Origin: an uncultured Clostridia bacterium
GTDB lineage: Bacteria; Bacillota; Clostridia; Christensenellales; UBA1242
Reading direction: 5' to 3'
Length of the DNA: 64,000 nt
Assembly: GCA_934754495.1 (NCBI GenBank)
Contig: CAKVHW010000005.1
Span: 1 to 64,000, forward strand
In this document: positions 25,840-34,845 of the stretch, one piece after another
How the letters are laid out: each line of letters starts with the position of its first letter
How positions within the stretch are numbered: the stretch's first letter is position 1
Program-made: the position numbers and the translations under genes
Notes under the pieces: generated by a model
Database searches by the model: none
The model's input: only the letters and a program-made list of their open reading frames with translations
What the model was told of the DNA's origin: nothing

Positions 25840-26500
25840 TATGGAGTTAAGAAAACTTAATCGTCAAGTTAATGCAAGCGAAGAAAAAGAAGTTATGAAC
25901 AAAATGATGGCTTATGTAAAGGAAGCACAAAATGTTAGTAATGGTCTTGAAGGAAAAGCCGGCAAACTAATTGACGAGTATCTAAACTTAAAAAATAATT
26001 ATGATGAAAACATTAAAAAAGTACAAAAACTTACTTCAACAACAAATTATAAGTCTGATGAAGAGTTTAAAAATGCCTATAATCAAATAAATACGTTAAG
26101 TAGCGAACTTTATATGATTGAACGTAACCTTAATATTTTTATTAATAAGGCAAAACAACTTTTGAAAGACTTTGAAGTAACTAAAAACAATGTTATCAAA
26201 GCTCGTGGAAAATATAAAGCAAGCAAAGAAAATTACGAGAAGTCTGTAAGTGATCTAGAACCAAAAATTAACGAGCTTAAAGCCCAACGTAAAGCACTAG
26301 AAAAAAGCATTGACCCTGTACTTCTAGAAAAGTATAAAAGCATGAAAAATGATAATATTTTCCCTGTTTTTGTGCCACTTCTAGATGGTAAGACATGTTA
26401 TGGTTGTCGTATGGAAATTGCTAGTAGTAAACTTGACAAGCTTAATTCAGTAGAATTTATTACTTGCGAACACTGCGGTAGATTAATTTACAAAAATTAA
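25808..26500 (+). CDS. coiled-coil protein with C-terminal C4 zinc ribbon
   Basis: A 230-residue protein of the DUF164-like group: a long coiled coil (about 15-185) followed by a zinc ribbon with Cys pairs in CYGCRMEI and CEHCGRLIY. Function is not established; relatives are suspected nucleic-acid-binding proteins. I chose ATG 25808, preceded by GGGGG seven bases upstream, over the in-frame ATG 36 bases earlier, which would lie deeper inside trmK. In Bacillus this place is occupied by yqfO; here the gene takes its slot. Confidence 0.8.
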   Translation: MKQMLQYQKIDMELRKLNRQVNASEEKEVMNKMMAYVKEAQNVSNGLEGKAGKLIDEYLNLKNNYDENIKKVQKLTSTTNYKSDEEFKNAYNQINTLSSELYMIERNLNIFINKAKQLLKDFEVTKNNVIKARGKYKASKENYEKSVSDLEPKINELKAQRKALEKSIDPVLLEKYKSMKNDNIFPVFVPLLDGKTCYGCRMEIASSKLDKLNSVEFITCEHCGRLIYKN

Positions 26501-26529
26501 TAAAACAATATTTTTAATTATAATATAAA

Positions 26530-26557
26530 AAGTCGCTTAAAATAGCGATTTTTTTGT
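26530..26557 (+). terminator. terminator of dnaG-rpoD-trmK-zinc-ribbon operon
   Basis: Stem AAGTCGCT/AGCGATTT with a six-base loop, then T-run. Confidence 0.75.
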
Positions 26558-26579
26558 TTTTAAAAACATACAATGTTGT

Positions 26580-27560
26580 ATGAAAGTTTTAAATCTGGTT
26601 TTTTTTATTATTGCAAGTATAGTAGGTGCAGGTTTTGCTAGTGGTAAGGAAATTGCCACATATTTTTCCAGGTATGGTTTTTTAGCAATCCCAAGCGCTG
26701 TTGCCACTGGAATTGTGTTGTATGTGCTTATTAAACAATGCCTGTTTATTGGTAAAAATAAGGCTAATTTTACACTCTCAAAGCCATTTAAAGTATTGCT
26801 TTATTTGGCACTTTGTTTTCTTTGCGGAAGTGCATTTTCAGCAAATGCTGTGCTAGGAAAATACTTAGGTATTCCACATTTTGTGCTAATTAATCTTGCA
26901 ATTGCTTTTGTGGTGCTTTTGGCTGGAATTAAGGGTGTAAAAAAACTTAATTTTGTTATTTCGCCAGTCTTGATTATTTCAATAATATTGCTAGTATTGC
27001 TTGGTAAAAATCGGTTAGGTAGTAGTGTGTGTTTTCAAGTTTTCAATACTCCAATAAAAAGTTTTGTAGGTATAATTGGTTATGTTTCTTTTAACTTTAT
27101 TTTAGTTGCAATGTTTTTAATAGATGCTGGCAAAGATTGTACTGAAAAAGAAATTAAACTTGCCAGTGCAATATCTTGCACGATAATAACTGCCTTAATT
27201 TTAATAATTGCTTTTGTTGTGATGTACTCAAAAACCAATATTATGACATCAGATATGCCACTTCTTACTTTTGCGTTTAATGTGAGTAGAGTGGCAGGCG
27301 TTGCAATGGTTGTTGTGATTTGGCTAGGGCTATTTACAACACTAGCAAGTTGCCTTTATTCCATGTCAAGATTACTTGGTGAAGTTGTCAAAAATAGAGC
27401 AATTAATCTTATTATAAACCTTATAATTGTATATTTTGTATCACGATTGGGATTTGATTTTATTGTGAAAGAAGTATATTTTTTTACAGGCATTGTAGGT
27501 ATAAGTTTTGTAATAAATTTATTAAAATTTAGTAATGTGAAAGATGGAAAAAGTGGGTAA
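26580..27560 (+). CDS. YkvI-like integral membrane protein
   Basis: About ten transmembrane helices in 326 residues and the N-terminal family signature ASIVGAGFASGKEIATYFSRYG, which places it with the YkvI group, distantly related to sodium- or amino-acid-coupled symporters. The unwound-helix glycine motif GAGFASG is the probable substrate site. Substrate unknown. It starts 20 bases after the preceding terminator, with no clear promoter or strong ribosome site in between. Confidence 0.78.
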   Translation: MKVLNLVFFIIASIVGAGFASGKEIATYFSRYGFLAIPSAVATGIVLYVLIKQCLFIGKNKANFTLSKPFKVLLYLALCFLCGSAFSANAVLGKYLGIPHFVLINLAIAFVVLLAGIKGVKKLNFVISPVLIISIILLVLLGKNRLGSSVCFQVFNTPIKSFVGIIGYVSFNFILVAMFLIDAGKDCTEKEIKLASAISCTIITALILIIAFVVMYSKTNIMTSDMPLLTFAFNVSRVAGVAMVVVIWLGLFTTLASCLYSMSRLLGEVVKNRAINLIINLIIVYFVSRLGFDFIVKEVYFFTGIVGISFVINLLKFSNVKDGKSG

Positions 27561-27576
27561 AAATACCCACTTTTTT
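27548..27576. terminator. bidirectional terminator between convergent units
   Basis: Twelve-pair perfect stem AAAAAGTGGGTA/TACCCACTTTTT with a four-base loop. It overlaps the stop of the YkvI-like gene and lies just beyond the end of the leftward ABC operon. Confidence 0.85.
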
Positions 27577-27591
27577 AAAATTTGCATAGTA

Positions 27592-28398
27592 TTATTTTTT
27601 TAGTTTTTTATTCACTCGTTTTTCAATAAAAGCAACAATAAAATACATAAGCCCAGCCATTAAGCATAGTAGTACAGTACTTGCCATAACAAGGTCTAAG
27701 TTGAATATCTGACCACCGTACACAATTAGGTATCCGAGACCTGCTTTACTCACAAGATACTCGCCCATAATAGTGCCGACCCATGTTAACCCAACATTGA
27801 TTTTAAGAACACTAATAAAGTCGCAAAGAGAGTTTGGCAAAATTAGTTTTGTAAGAATTTGAAACTTGCTTGCTCCCATGCTTCTAAGTAGCATAATTTT
27901 ATTTTGGTCGCACGCTCTAAAAGCATTTAGCATAGATAGTGTTGTTATGACAACCATAATTAGTACGTCCATAGCAACAATTGACTTAGTTCCCACACCA
28001 ATCCAGATAATTAATACGGGGCCAAGAGCAATTTTAGGCAGGCTATTTAGTACAACAATGTATGGGTCAAGAATTTTGTAAATGGTGTCGTTCCACCATA
28101 ATAGTATAGCCACAAGTGTGCCAATTACAGTTGCTATTAAAAAGCCAAGAAGTGCTTCGTATAGGGTGGTCCACATATGATATAAAAGCGTTCCGTCTTT
28201 TGCTAAGTTTACCACAACTTTAACAATGTTTGAAGGGCACGAAAGAATGAATGTGTCAATTGCATTTAGTCTGGCAAGCAATTCCCATAATCCAATAAAA
28301 AACACTAAAATGCCTATTTGGATTATTAAAATAACTATTGATTTTTGTTTTTTCTTTCGAAGGAAATTTTGATATTCCTTAGAATAAATGTTTTTCAT
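27592..28398 (-). CDS. ABC importer permease (SsuC/TauC/ThiX type)
   Basis: Inner-membrane component of an importer, 268 residues with about six transmembrane helices. The ATPase-coupling loop typical of the BPD_transp_1 fold reads RSMGASKFQILTKLILPNSL. I chose the ATG at 28398, giving the classic ATGA overlap with the ATPase gene and a GGAAGGAG site eight bases upstream; a start six codons earlier is possible. Substrate class (nitrate, sulfonate, taurine, thiamine or riboflavin precursors) cannot be resolved. Confidence 0.88.
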   Translation of the reverse strand: MKNIYSKEYQNFLRKKKQKSIVILIIQIGILVFFIGLWELLARLNAIDTFILSCPSNIVKVVVNLAKDGTLLYHMWTTLYEALLGFLIATVIGTLVAILLWWNDTIYKILDPYIVVLNSLPKIALGPVLIIWIGVGTKSIVAMDVLIMVVITTLSMLNAFRACDQNKIMLLRSMGASKFQILTKLILPNSLCDFISVLKINVGLTWVGTIMGEYLVSKAGLGYLIVYGGQIFNLDLVMASTVLLCLMAGLMYFIVAFIEKRVNKKLKK

Positions 28399-29138
28399 TC
28401 CTGTAACTCCTTCCAAATAATGTCAAAATACTTACCAGCATCTGGCACTTTTCTACGAAGTAGTGGCGAACCATACTTTGAAAGGTCAATTACATGTTCG
28501 CTTTTTACACTTGCAGGTCGCTTAGAAAGTACAACAATTTTGTCACTCATTGCAATTGCTTCGTTGATGTCGTGTGTTACAAGTATTGAAGTCACATTTT
28601 CTTGTTTTAAAATATTGCTAATATCGTCACACACATTAAGCCGTGTTTGATAGTCAAGTGCACTAAAAGCTTCATCTAAAAGCATTATTTTAGGCTTTAG
28701 TGCCATTGTTCTAATTAAAGCAACACGTTGTCGCATTCCGCCAGATAATTGGCTTGGGTGTTTATCTTTAAAAGCCCAAAGCCCATATTTTTTAAGTAAA
28801 GTATTAACATATTCCATGTTTTCAGGTGTTTTTTTTCCCTGAATTTCAAGACCTAAATACACGTTGCTAAGAATGGTTCGCCACTCAAATAGGTGGTCTT
28901 TTTGAAACATGTATCCACAACATTTTTCTTGATTTTCACCCATAATTATTTCGCCACTTGTGGGCTTCATTAACCCAGATATTAACGATAATATGGTTGT
29001 TTTTCCGCATCCAGATGGCCCAACAATACTAACAAATTCACCTTCTTCCACACTAAAATTAATGTTTTTTAATGCTTCGGTTTCACCATCTAAAGAAAAG
29101 TAGGTGAGCGAAACATTTTTTAGTGTTAATATAGCCAT
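28395..29138 (-). CDS. ABC importer ATPase (SsuB/TauB type)
   Basis: Energises the importer with the permease and binding protein encoded beside it. Walker A is GPSGCGKTT, the signature is LSGGMRQRVAL, Walker B is MLLDEAFSALD and the switch His is in LVTHDINEA. It is 247 residues, with an AGGAG site before the ATG. It overlaps the permease gene by four bases. Confidence 0.93.
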   Translation of the reverse strand: MAILTLKNVSLTYFSLDGETEALKNINFSVEEGEFVSIVGPSGCGKTTILSLISGLMKPTSGEIIMGENQEKCCGYMFQKDHLFEWRTILSNVYLGLEIQGKKTPENMEYVNTLLKKYGLWAFKDKHPSQLSGGMRQRVALIRTMALKPKIMLLDEAFSALDYQTRLNVCDDISNILKQENVTSILVTHDINEAIAMSDKIVVLSKRPASVKSEHVIDLSKYGSPLLRRKVPDAGKYFDIIWKELQE

Positions 29139-29162
29139 TTTTTCTCCTAAAAACTATCGTAT

Positions 29163-29232
29163 TTTTAAGGTGAAAAAGTGTATTTCACACCCTAAATTTA
29201 ATAGGTATTTTAAAAGATTAAAAACCTATATT
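29163..29232. promoter_or_regulatory. dyads in the gap between binding-protein and ATPase genes
   Basis: Two imperfect inverted repeats lie in this 160-base gap: GTGAAAAAGTGTATTTCAC (29171-29189) and AATAGGTATTTT with AAAAACCTAT (29209-29230). They could stabilise the ATPase-permease message or bind a regulator. Evidence is symmetry only. Confidence 0.3.
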
Positions 29233-29262
29233 CCATTATATTTTTTTCGCCCTTTTTGTGTG

Positions 29263-29295
29263 AAAAAAACAGGCTAAAAGTAAAGCCTGTTTTAA
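29263..29295 (-). terminator. terminator-like hairpin after the binding-protein gene
   Basis: On the minus strand stem AAAACAGGCT/AGCCTGTTTT is followed by a T-run. It lies between the binding-protein stop (29300) and the ATPase gene, so it may make binding protein in excess of the membrane parts. Confidence 0.7.
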
Positions 29296-29299
29296 TTTT

Positions 29300-30331
29300 T
29301 TATAAGTCCTTAATTTCTTTGTATGCTTTTTCCGCATAGGTGTTGTTTACAACATCTGTAAAAGCCACACGAGTATCAAGTACGCCATTGTCAATAATAA
29401 TGTCTAAAAGCCTATTGTAAGAGTCGGTACTCATAACAAGGTTGTTGCTCCAAGCGTCAATGTTAATATATGCCTGAAGTGCAACTTTCAAACTTTCCTT
29501 AGTTGTGCCAGTAAATGATGGTGCAATTGCATCAACAACATCGTCAATAGGGGCGGTTACTAAGTAGTTGTAACCCTTAATAATTGCACGTAAAAACTTG
29601 TTTATTTTGTCAGGATTTTTTTCAATAAAACTCTTGTTGGCGGTGAATGCTGTGTAAGGAACTTCACCTGCAAGACTGCCAACACTTGCTAAGTTGTAAC
29701 CTTTGCCTTGGTCTACAATTGCACTTGCTGCTGGTTCAAATGCTGTTACATAATCGCCAACATTTCCAATAAATGCAGCGGTCATGCTGTCAAAAGGAAC
29801 ATCGTATCTTAATGTTATGTTTTGTCCGTCAATAAGTCCGTTTTGCTTTAACGTATATGCTAGTGTCATGGCAGGAACACCACCTTTTCTGCCAGCTAAA
29901 ATTACAGGGCGGTTGGCTTCGTCTATTTGAGTTTTTCCGCCAGTAATGTCGCTGACTTTAAAGTTTTGAATGTCTTTTCTGCCAATTAGGAAAGAACCAT
30001 CTCTTTTTGTAAGTTGACCAAACACAACAGGGCGGTCTTTTTTGCCTTGATTTACAACATAAATTGTCGCTTCTGGGCCCATTAATCCAATGTCGGCAGA
30101 TTTACTTGTAAGGGCGCTCATAACTTTGTCTGCACCACCGCCGTTTGTAAGTTCTATTTTAAGGTCTTCTTCAGCAAAATAACCTTTGTTTATTGCAATG
30201 TAAAGTGGGGCATAGAATACAGAATGCGTCACTTCATTTAGTCTAATTGTGTTGTCTTTTCCGCCACAACCAGTCAGGAAAAAAGAAAAGCCAAACACAA
30301 TAGCAATTAAAAATAATGATAATTTTTTCAT
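29300..30331 (-). CDS. substrate-binding lipoprotein of NMT1/THI5-SsuA type
   Basis: Extracytoplasmic receptor of the importer, 343 residues. The signal peptide ends in the lipobox FLTGC (Cys 22). The periplasmic-binding fold begins with VTHSVFYAPLYIAINKGYF and continues with NGGGADKVMSALTSKSADIGL, typical of the NMT1/THI5-like and SsuA groups. The ligand is probably a small organic or sulfur compound or vitamin precursor. ATGGAGG precedes the start. It is the first gene of the leftward operon. Confidence 0.88.
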   Translation of the reverse strand: MKKLSLFLIAIVFGFSFFLTGCGGKDNTIRLNEVTHSVFYAPLYIAINKGYFAEEDLKIELTNGGGADKVMSALTSKSADIGLMGPEATIYVVNQGKKDRPVVFGQLTKRDGSFLIGRKDIQNFKVSDITGGKTQIDEANRPVILAGRKGGVPAMTLAYTLKQNGLIDGQNITLRYDVPFDSMTAAFIGNVGDYVTAFEPAASAIVDQGKGYNLASVGSLAGEVPYTAFTANKSFIEKNPDKINKFLRAIIKGYNYLVTAPIDDVVDAIAPSFTGTTKESLKVALQAYINIDAWSNNLVMSTDSYNRLLDIIIDNGVLDTRVAFTDVVNNTYAEKAYKEIKDL

Positions 30332-30458
30332 AAAACCTCCATATAACTTTACTATATTCAGGTTTCTGTTTTTTGGTGTATTAAGGACATTGGTGGGTGG
30401 TAATAAAAAACCATGCCTAAAAAAGTAATATAATATATCTATTTATTTAAAAAATGAC

Positions 30459-30487
30459 TTGAAAAATAGGCACTATAATGCTATAAT
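30459..30487 (+). promoter_or_regulatory. promoter of the small membrane protein and valS
   Basis: TTGAAA (30459-30464), 17-base spacer, TATAAT (30482-30487). A second TATAAT at 30474-30479 has no -35 at proper distance. Confidence 0.75.
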
Positions 30488-30521
30488 ATGTTTAATTTTA
30501 AAAAGGTTAAGGATAAGTATT

Positions 30522-30767
30522 ATGTTAAATTTTTTATTAAACACCAATTCAGAAAGCTTTAAAATGTTTTTCACAATGCCACAAGTTTGGATTGCTTTAA
30601 TTCTATGCATTATTGGTGCTTCATTAATTATTTTGGCACGTCGTATCACAAGAGTTGCTAAAAAGACCAATTACATTGCTGACAATGACAAAACAATGAT
30701 TACAATTAAATGTATAGGTGTTGTTTGCTTATTTGTTTGTATAATCATTTTGGTATTCATTAAATAA
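30522..30767 (+). CDS. small two-helix membrane protein upstream of valS
   Basis: An 81-residue protein with two hydrophobic helices, at about 18-38 (QVWIALILCIIGASLIILA) and 58-80, separated by a basic/polar loop. I do not recognise it. I chose ATG 30522, preceded by AAGGATAAG; an earlier in-frame start at 30459 coincides with the -35 box of the promoter. It lies 23 bases before valS and is probably cotranscribed. Confidence 0.62.
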   Translation: MLNFLLNTNSESFKMFFTMPQVWIALILCIIGASLIILARRITRVAKKTNYIADNDKTMITIKCIGVVCLFVCIIILVFIK

Positions 30768-30790
30768 ATAAGTTAGGAGCATTTTTTAAA

Positions 30791-33403
30791 ATGGAAAAAA
30801 ATTACGACCCATCACAATTTGAAGAAAAGTTATATAAAAACTGGCTAGAAAAGGGTTATTTTAAGGCTACAATAGATAAAAACAAAACACCATTCACAAT
30901 AATAATGCCACCCCCAAATATTACAAGTAAGTTGCATATGGGGCACGCATTCCAACAAACAATTCAAGATGTTATTATAAGACGTAAAAGAATGCAGGGC
31001 TATAGCGCACTATGGGTGCCAGGAACAGACCATGCAGCACTTTCAACCGAATACATGCTATGCAAACAACTTGAAAAAGAAGGAACATCTAAAGAACAAC
31101 TTGGTAGAGAAGGCTTTAAAAAACGTATTGAACAATGGTATGTTGATTATAAAGGCACAATTATAGATCAATTTAAACGTATGGGCTTTTCTTGTGACTG
31201 GGATAGACTAGCATTTACTATGGACAAACACAACTGCGATGCAGTAAGAGCAGTGTTTGTTCACTTATACAAAAAAGGCTACATTTACAAAGGAAAACGT
31301 ATTGTAAACTGGTGTCCAAAATGTAAGAGTTCTATCTCTGATGCCGAAGTTGAATTTAAAATGCTTCCATCACATTTGTGGCATATTAGATATCAAATAG
31401 AAAACACAAACGACTATATTGAAGTTGCAACAACTCGTCCAGAAACATTACTTGGTGATACAGCGGTTGCTGTAAATCCAACTGATGAAAGATACACAAA
31501 ACTAGTTGGCAAAAACGTAGTGTTGCCACTAATGAACAGACTAATTCCAATTGTTGCTGATGAGTACGTTGAAAAAGACTTTGGAACAGGTGTTGTTAAA
31601 ATTACACCAGCACATGATCCTAACGACTGGGAAGTAGGCGAAAGGCATAACCTAGACGTTATTAAGGTTATTGGTGACGATGGTGTCATGAACGAAAACG
31701 CAGGCAAGTACGCAGGGCTTACAAGAGATGAAGCACGTGCTAAAATTGTTGAGGATCTTAAGGAATGTGGTGCTCTTGTAAAAATTGAAGATTATTCACA
31801 TAATGTTGGTCACTGCGAAAGATGCAAAACAGTAATAGAACCACTTATCTCAAACCAATGGTTTGTTAAAATGGACGAACTTGCAAAACCAGCAATTAAG
31901 GTTGTTGAAGACGGCGAAGTTAAGTTTATGGACGACCAATACAAAAAAACATATTTGCATTGGATGCACAACATTAAAGACTGGTGTATTTCAAGACAAA
32001 TTTGGTCTGGTCACGATATTCCAATTTTCACTTGCCAAGATTGTGGCGAAGTAATTGTAGAACTTGAAGACCCAACCGAATGTCCAAAATGTCATAGCCA
32101 CAATTTAGTTAAGGAAACTGATAAACTTGACACATGGTTTAGTAGTGCTTTGTGGCCAATTAGTACACTTGGTTTCCCTGAAAAAACTCCAGAACTAGAT
32201 TATTTCTACCCAACAAATGTTATGGTTACTGGTAGAGAAATCATTAACCTTTGGGTTGCTAGAATGATATTTAGTGGGCTAGAGTATGTAGGTAAAGTGC
32301 CATTTAGAGAGATTGTTATTAATGGTATTGTTAAAGACATTCATGGCAAAAAAATGAGTAAAACATTGGGCAATGGTGTTGACCCAATTGAAATGATAAA
32401 TAAGTATGGTGTAGATGCTCTAAGATTTTCAGTTCTTAACGGAATTTCTATTGATATGGATAGCCGTTTTTCAGAGAAAAAAGTAGAACTTGCTAGAAAC
32501 TTTATTAATAAAATATGGAATGCAAGCCTATTTGTAATGAAGCAAATTGAAGGCAATGACGTAAAACATATTAATGAAGTTAAACTTTCAAGTGCTGATA
32601 AGTGGATTTTACACGAACTAAATAAACTTATTACAAGTATTAATAAGAAGTTTGAAAAATACGATATTGGCATGGTTGCTAGCGAGTTGTTTGATTTCTT
32701 CTGGACAAAATTCTGCGACTGGTACATTGAAATGGCTAAGTGTGGAATGACCGAAGAAAAACAAGACGGAACCGTTGCAACACTAAATTATGTTTTGACA
32801 GCACTTTTAAAACTAATGCACCCATTTATGCCTTTTGTTACAGAAAAAATCTATCTAGAACTTCCTTTCCATGATGAAACAATTATGACATCTTCATTCC
32901 CAGAACATAGTAAAGAACTTAACTTTACTAAAGACCACAAACATATGGAAGAAGTGCTTGATATTATTAAGCAAATTCGTGCAGTTAGGGCAGATATGAA
33001 GGTGGCAGATAATGTGAAAACAAAACTTATTTTGCTTCCACTAGACCATAAAACATTTGTAGAAGAAAATGCAAAAATAATTGAAAAACTTTCTAATTCT
33101 AAAGATACCTTAATCATAAAAGATGAAAATGAGGTAACAGAAGAATGTACAGTATGCTTAAACAACTTAATTAAAGCATTCTTACCATCTTCAAGCCTCG
33201 TTGATAAAGATAAAGAACTTGCACGTCTTACTGCCGAACTTAAAAAAGCAGAAAGCGAAATTGCAAGAGCAGAAGGTAAATTAAGTAATCAAGGTTTTGT
33301 AAGTAAAGCACCAGCAAAACTTATAGAAGAAGAAAAACAAAAACTTGAAAACTACAAAAACATGAAACAAAATGTACTTATTGCATTAGAAAAACTAAAA
33401 TAA
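30791..33403 (+). CDS. valS: valyl-tRNA synthetase
   Basis: Class I enzyme charging tRNA-Val. The HIGH box is PPPNITSKLHMGHAF, the editing domain includes TTRPETLLGDTAVAVNP, and the KMSKS box is KKMSKTLGNG. A C-terminal coiled coil (about 800-870) contacts tRNA. The 870-residue length is usual. A TTAGGAGC site precedes the ATG. No T-box leader, frequent before Firmicute valS genes, fits in the 23-base gap or upstream of the small gene. Confidence 0.97.
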   Translation: MEKNYDPSQFEEKLYKNWLEKGYFKATIDKNKTPFTIIMPPPNITSKLHMGHAFQQTIQDVIIRRKRMQGYSALWVPGTDHAALSTEYMLCKQLEKEGTSKEQLGREGFKKRIEQWYVDYKGTIIDQFKRMGFSCDWDRLAFTMDKHNCDAVRAVFVHLYKKGYIYKGKRIVNWCPKCKSSISDAEVEFKMLPSHLWHIRYQIENTNDYIEVATTRPETLLGDTAVAVNPTDERYTKLVGKNVVLPLMNRLIPIVADEYVEKDFGTGVVKITPAHDPNDWEVGERHNLDVIKVIGDDGVMNENAGKYAGLTRDEARAKIVEDLKECGALVKIEDYSHNVGHCERCKTVIEPLISNQWFVKMDELAKPAIKVVEDGEVKFMDDQYKKTYLHWMHNIKDWCISRQIWSGHDIPIFTCQDCGEVIVELEDPTECPKCHSHNLVKETDKLDTWFSSALWPISTLGFPEKTPELDYFYPTNVMVTGREIINLWVARMIFSGLEYVGKVPFREIVINGIVKDIHGKKMSKTLGNGVDPIEMINKYGVDALRFSVLNGISIDMDSRFSEKKVELARNFINKIWNASLFVMKQIEGNDVKHINEVKLSSADKWILHELNKLITSINKKFEKYDIGMVASELFDFFWTKFCDWYIEMAKCGMTEEKQDGTVATLNYVLTALLKLMHPFMPFVTEKIYLELPFHDETIMTSSFPEHSKELNFTKDHKHMEEVLDIIKQIRAVRADMKVADNVKTKLILLPLDHKTFVEENAKIIEKLSNSKDTLIIKDENEVTEECTVCLNNLIKAFLPSSSLVDKDKELARLTAELKKAESEIARAEGKLSNQGFVSKAPAKLIEEEKQKLENYKNMKQNVLIALEKLK

Positions 33404-33437
33404 TAAAAAAAGACGACCTATTTAAGGTTGTCTTTTT
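33404..33437. terminator. bidirectional terminator between valS and the leftward operon
   Basis: Stem AGACGACC/GGTTGTCT with A-run before and T-run after, in the space between convergent stops at 33403 and 33441. Confidence 0.82.
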
Positions 33438-33440
33438 TTA

Positions 33441-33884
33441 TTATTTAACACGACTTGCTGTTTCTTGGTAAAGATTGTCATTAAGACATGCAAACCCAAT
33501 ATTTTCTGCATTAAAACCATACTTTGTAAGGTTTACATATGCTTCAATAATTGTTTTGTTTTCATCATCATATGGTGTAGAAATAATTTTGCTTTCACCA
33601 TACTTTACAGGTATAATTTCTGTAACTTCACCATAATAGTCTAGTACTTTTTTTCTGTCAATAAATGTTGCAATTCCGTCTTTAAATAAATTTTTGCTAG
33701 TAGGGTTTAGGGTGTGAAGTTTGCGACTATACACAATTGGATTAACGTCAGCAACAGTATAGTTTTCTGGTACAAACATAACTGTTTTGCCATTTTCTAT
33801 AATGTTAGTTAATGTTTTATTGTAATTTCTCTTGCCTGTAATGTAGTTTTTAAATGCGTTTACTGGGTTGGATTCTTTTCTCAT
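33441..33884 (-). CDS. uncharacterised 147-residue protein
   Basis: Not recognised. A cytosolic mixed alpha/beta protein without signal peptide or Cys motif. Visible patterns include NGKTVMFVPENYTVADVNP and FIDRKKVLDYYGEV, but nothing catalytic can be named. It is the last gene of a leftward four-gene unit headed by a DUF4364 gene. AAAGGA lies upstream of its ATG, 18 bases after the small 48-residue gene. Confidence 0.6.
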   Translation of the reverse strand: MRKESNPVNAFKNYITGKRNYNKTLTNIIENGKTVMFVPENYTVADVNPIVYSRKLHTLNPTSKNLFKDGIATFIDRKKVLDYYGEVTEIIPVKYGESKIISTPYDDENKTIIEAYVNLTKYGFNAENIGFACLNDNLYQETASRVK

Positions 33885-33902
33885 TAATTTTTAATTCCTT
33901 TC

Positions 33903-34049
33903 TTATCTTTGTCTTTCTTTATAAATCGCACTTTTTAAACTAATATTGTTTTTCTCATTTTCATCTTTTTTTAATTGTTGTTGTCGTTGCTTTAAATATT
34001 CTCTTTTGGCTTTAGAATATGTGATTGCATTGTTAGTATTGTTTGTCAT
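33903..34049 (-). CDS. small highly charged 48-residue protein
   Basis: Reads MTNNTNNAITYSKAKREYLK and then a Lys/Gln/Glu-rich helix ending YKERQR. Its ATG overlaps the stop of the TSCPD gene by one base (TAATG), so it would be translated by coupling, and the next gene starts 18 bases after its stop. Composition is basic, helical and probably nucleic-acid or ribosome associated, but no family is recognised. The support is position and coupling. Confidence 0.55.
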   Translation of the reverse strand: MTNNTNNAITYSKAKREYLKQRQQQLKKDENEKNNISLKSAIYKERQR

Positions 34050-34300
34050 TATTTGTTAACCGTTTCCTTATATTGTTTTAATGCTTTGGCAAGTTGATCT
34101 GGGCAAGATGTAGTAGGGCGACATTTTATGCCTTCAAGTTTTGCAATAACTTCATCTACAGGCATACCTTCAACTAGTTTTGCCACACCGGTTGTATTTC
34201 CAGGACAACCGCCTATAAATTGCACGCCAGTAACTTTGCCGTCTTTAACATCAAATAATATTTCGCCAGCACATACGCCACTTGTTTTGTATCTGTACAT
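34049..34300 (-). CDS. TSCPD domain protein (TIGR03905-like)
   Basis: An 83-residue protein with the TSCPD signature at CRPTTSCPDQLAKAL and the family N-terminus YKTSGVCAGEILFDVKDG. Related domains occur at the C-terminus of some ribonucleotide reductases; the stand-alone family is uncharacterised. Four cysteines (CAGE, GGCPG, KCRP, SCPD) could bind metal. AAGGAG precedes the ATG. It follows the DUF4364 gene by eleven bases. Confidence 0.82.
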   Translation of the reverse strand: MYRYKTSGVCAGEILFDVKDGKVTGVQFIGGCPGNTTGVAKLVEGMPVDEVIAKLEGIKCRPTTSCPDQLAKALKQYKETVNK

Positions 34301-34311
34301 GTTTTTTCTCC

Positions 34312-34845
34312 TTAACTATCAATTACTGTGTCATATAGATATTCAAATACATTAGGGGCATTGTCCTTCCACTTTTTGCAAGTAAGAATTGCCGAGTGTC
34401 TTGTAGGAACTTTTAGTTTGATTTCCAAAAGTGAATTAGGAATCATTGGTTCTTTAATTTTAAGATTGACAATATAGGAACCATCTTCGTTTTTAATGTA
34501 TTCCGAAACATACTCTTGAGTACGCTTAAAACTCATTCTATTGTCTTTTGCAAAAGTTGTAATTTCTTCACGCAAACTTTGAGGAATACGTTGGAAGAAT
34601 AAACTCAAACAATTTCGTCCTTCATATGTAATTCCATAACGTTCTTCATCATCGCCTTCAGTTTTAAAAATAAAGCCTGCATCTAAAAGTTGCCAAAGTA
34701 CTTCTTTGCAGTCCATATAGTTTAGCCAGTTGTTACGGCTGGTGCAAATGTCGATGATACTGTTTTCAGTTAACGGAATTTCCATTTTATCTAGCAAAAA
34801 CAACATTTTTAATTTGTTGGAAGTGCTATCAACCATAAAATCCAT
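34312..34845 (-). CDS. DUF4364 family protein, putative winged-helix regulator
   Basis: A 177-residue cytosolic protein of a clostridial family of unknown function. The N-terminal part (about 5-85) looks like a winged-helix domain: LKMLFLLDKMEIPLTENSI, then a recognition-like helix and the wing GDDEERYGITYEG. The C-terminal region is beta-rich. It may be a transcription regulator. I chose ATG 34845, seven bases after GGTGGGA; an in-frame GTG at 34857 is an alternative. It heads the leftward operon and is divergent from the orphan gene at 35000. Confidence 0.72.
   Translation of the reverse strand: MDFMVDSTSNKLKMLFLLDKMEIPLTENSIIDICTSRNNWLNYMDCKEVLWQLLDAGFIFKTEGDDEERYGITYEGRNCLSLFFQRIPQSLREEITTFAKDNRMSFKRTQEYVSEYIKNEDGSYIVNLKIKEPMIPNSLLEIKLKVPTRHSAILTCKKWKDNAPNVFEYLYDTVIDS

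Noticed and set aside
30332..30458. TPP riboswitch before the ABC importer operon
   Set aside because: A minus-strand ACCTGA occurs at 30363-30358, but the CTGAGA half and the rest of the conserved thi-box core are missing.
30474..30479. Second TATAAT before the small membrane protein gene
   Set aside because: Only nine bases from the TTGAAA box; the downstream TATAAT has the proper 17-base spacing.
30488..30790. T-box leader for valS
   Set aside because: The spaces before the small gene and before valS are too short and lack the T-box sequence and specifier stem.
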